Shown: piece by piece, positions 35,718 to 37,208 of the stretch
How positions within the stretch are numbered: position 1 is the stretch's first letter
How the letters are laid out: the number at the start of each line of letters is the position of its first letter
Made by a program: the position numbers and the translations under genes
Source: Chloroflexota bacterium
GTDB taxonomy: Bacteria; Chloroflexota; Limnocylindria; Limnocylindrales; CSP1-4
DNA length: 37,208 bases
Reading direction: 5' to 3'
Assembly (NCBI GenBank): GCA_003171065.1
Contig: PMXQ01000110.1
Span: 1 to 37,208 of the forward strand
The notes under the pieces: generated by a model
The model's database searches: none
What the model saw: only the letters and a program-made list of their open reading frames with translations
What the model was told of the DNA's origin: nothing

Positions 35718-37208
35718 CTAGCCTACGACGCACCAGCGGGACACGTCGCCGTCATAGCGGACTAGGACGGTCCGTAGCGTCGTCAGTGAGAACGACGCCG
35801 CGCCGGGGCAGTACCACCGATTCGCGGCGGCGGATGAGGCGCTGTTGTGGGGCAGGGTGAGGGTCGAGCCGCTCGCATTGTTGAGTAGCTTCTCCTCGCC
35901 TTCGGACCCTGCCGCCATCCCGGTGATGGAATACGCGCCGGTTGAGGAGATCTTGACCGTGCGCGCGCCAGACAGGCCGGTTGGCGCCCAGTCGTTCACG
36001 GAGGCTGTCAGGCTCGGGGCGATGTACCCATACATCCGGAAGTTAGCGCCTCCGGATAGCTGCCCGTCCGAGTCGATGCCCCCGCCCGAGTTCGTAACGA
36101 TGTCGCCGCCGACCTGGAGTTCGCCGGATACGAAGGTCGGCCCGAGCGTGATCGCAACAGTCGGGTCGATTGAGCTGGACTCAGTACCGGGTGCCAGGCA
36201 GGCGAGCCCGAATCTGACCCAATTCGAGGCGCTATGGGTCGTCTGTTCCCACGCGGTCAATTCGACGCGGGCATATCGAGCGTTGAGCGGTGCACGCATC
36301 GCGGCGCCCGTGAAGATGCCCTCGGCCGTAGTCCCGCTAGGACAGGAGGGGCCAGCCGAGTCGGTCGAGGATATGAACCCGCCCCCGGCGGTGTACCACC
36401 TAACGGCTACGTCGGAGAATACGGCCCCTGCCGCTTGGTTCGACGCCGCCACTAGGAAGGTGTACAGGAGCGAACCGCCTTCGACCGGGACTAGGTCGGT
36501 CGTTATCGCGACGTTGTTTGAGGTGATGGTGCCCACGGCCGAAAAGGCGAACTGGACGTAGTTGCCACCCGGCCAGGACGTTGAGGCTACAACCGTAGCG
36601 GTGCCCGAGCCCGAGCTGCGCCAAGCCGTCCAGAATGGCAGGCCGGACGTTTCGCCGGTGGCGTCGGTGCGGCTCGTGCCCAAAGTCAGCGCCCCGGCAA
36701 CACTCTCACTCATCTGCGAGTTGTAGATACCTGAGTGGATGAAGTCCACCCAGGCGGCGCCGAAGCCCTGGGGTTCGAGCAGTGATCCGCCATAAGCGTC
36801 ATAGAGCGCGACGCCATAGGAGCCGTCAGGCAGATGACCCAAGATCGCCCGGACGAGAGTGCCGTCACTAACCTGGATACCGGAGGCTGATACCGTCGTG
36901 CTGGCGTTTCCTAGCACCACTCCCGATGGCACCGTTCCGCTGGACTGGTTCAGGATGATCTTGGCTCCGTCGATCAGGACGTTGCCACTCGCGTCCACAA
37001 TCTTGATGCCGTAGTCGGTGCCAATGTGGCCGAGGGTGGCACGCGCCCGCGTCCCATCGCTGACCTGGACGCCGTTGGCAGTTATCGTCGTGGACGAGTT
37101 GCCGAGGACCACGCCAGAGGGCACGGTGCCTGTTGATTGCGCCAACTGGATCTTCGAGCCATCAATGAGCGCATTCCCGCTGGCGTCCACGATCTTGATG
37201 CCGTAGTC
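35718..37208 (-). CDS. phage tail-fibre-like structural protein, 5'-truncated by the window edge
   Basis: Repeated YGIKIVDASGN.LIDG.KI...SGTVPSGVVLGN.STT; C-terminus KLLNNASGSTLTLPHNSASSAAANRWYCPGAASFSLTTLRTVLVRYDGDVSRWCVVG resembles tail-fibre/tail-spike C-termini. Frame stays open to 37208. Confidence 0.76.
   Translation of the reverse strand, partial: DYGIKIVDASGNALIDGSKIQLAQSTGTVPSGVVLGNSSTTITANGVQVSDGTRARATLGHIGTDYGIKIVDASGNVLIDGAKIILNQSSGTVPSGVVLGNASTTVSASGIQVSDGTLVRAILGHLPDGSYGVALYDAYGGSLLEPQGFGAAWVDFIHSGIYNSQMSESVAGALTLGTSRTDATGETSGLPFWTAWRSSGSGTATVVASTSWPGGNYVQFAFSAVGTITSNNVAITTDLVPVEGGSLLYTFLVAASNQAAGAVFSDVAVRWYTAGGGFISSTDSAGPSCPSGTTAEGIFTGAAMRAPLNARYARVELTAWEQTTHSASNWVRFGLACLAPGTESSSIDPTVAITLGPTFVSGELQVGGDIVTNSGGGIDSDGQLSGGANFRMYGYIAPSLTASVNDWAPTGLSGARTVKISSTGAYSITGMAAGSEGEEKLLNNASGSTLTLPHNSASSAAANRWYCPGAASFSLTTLRTVLVRYDGDVSRWCVVG
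36825..37208 (-). repeat. 192-bp (64-aa) tandem in-frame repeats in the tail-fibre-like gene
   Basis: ccgtagtc at 37009 and 37201 (192 nt apart), each inside [c/g]tccac[a/g]atcttgatgccgtagtc; the protein shows two full units plus a divergent third. Confidence 0.85.

Overview
This 37.2 kb window is a GC-rich bacterial chromosome segment. Gene content suggests a Chloroflexota-like or actinobacterial-like organism, but that is inference. Most of it is well-packed housekeeping and accessory genes: DUF4446 protein, a PAS hybrid histidine kinase, rarA, a VapBC-type toxin-antitoxin pair, a serine-biosynthesis-like cluster (class V aminotransferase, serA, histidine phosphatase), a MoxR/DUF58/TgpA-type transglutaminase cluster, several zinc-ribbon proteins, valS, a fused FAD/Fe-S oxidoreductase, a cupin, a kelch-like lipoprotein, clpX-clpP-tig, a PRC-barrel-like protein, a class-A beta-lactamase-like serine hydrolase and a CapA-family protein. 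The right end looks like a mobile-element boundary: a tRNA 3'-half with a class-II variable arm and encoded CCA, followed by a phage tail-fibre-like gene with 192-bp tandem repeats that runs off the window. The best-supported RNA element is a complete T-box leader on the minus strand upstream of valS: specifier GUA (Val), AGUA/GAAC specifier loop, TGGT bulge, and mutually exclusive antiterminator and terminator. The most speculative but interesting element is a structured approximately 200-nt leader upstream of the kelch lipoprotein, with a 15-codon mini-ORF and several near-perfect hairpins. No CRISPR array, rRNA or complete tRNA was recognised. All calls were made by eye; no searches were run.
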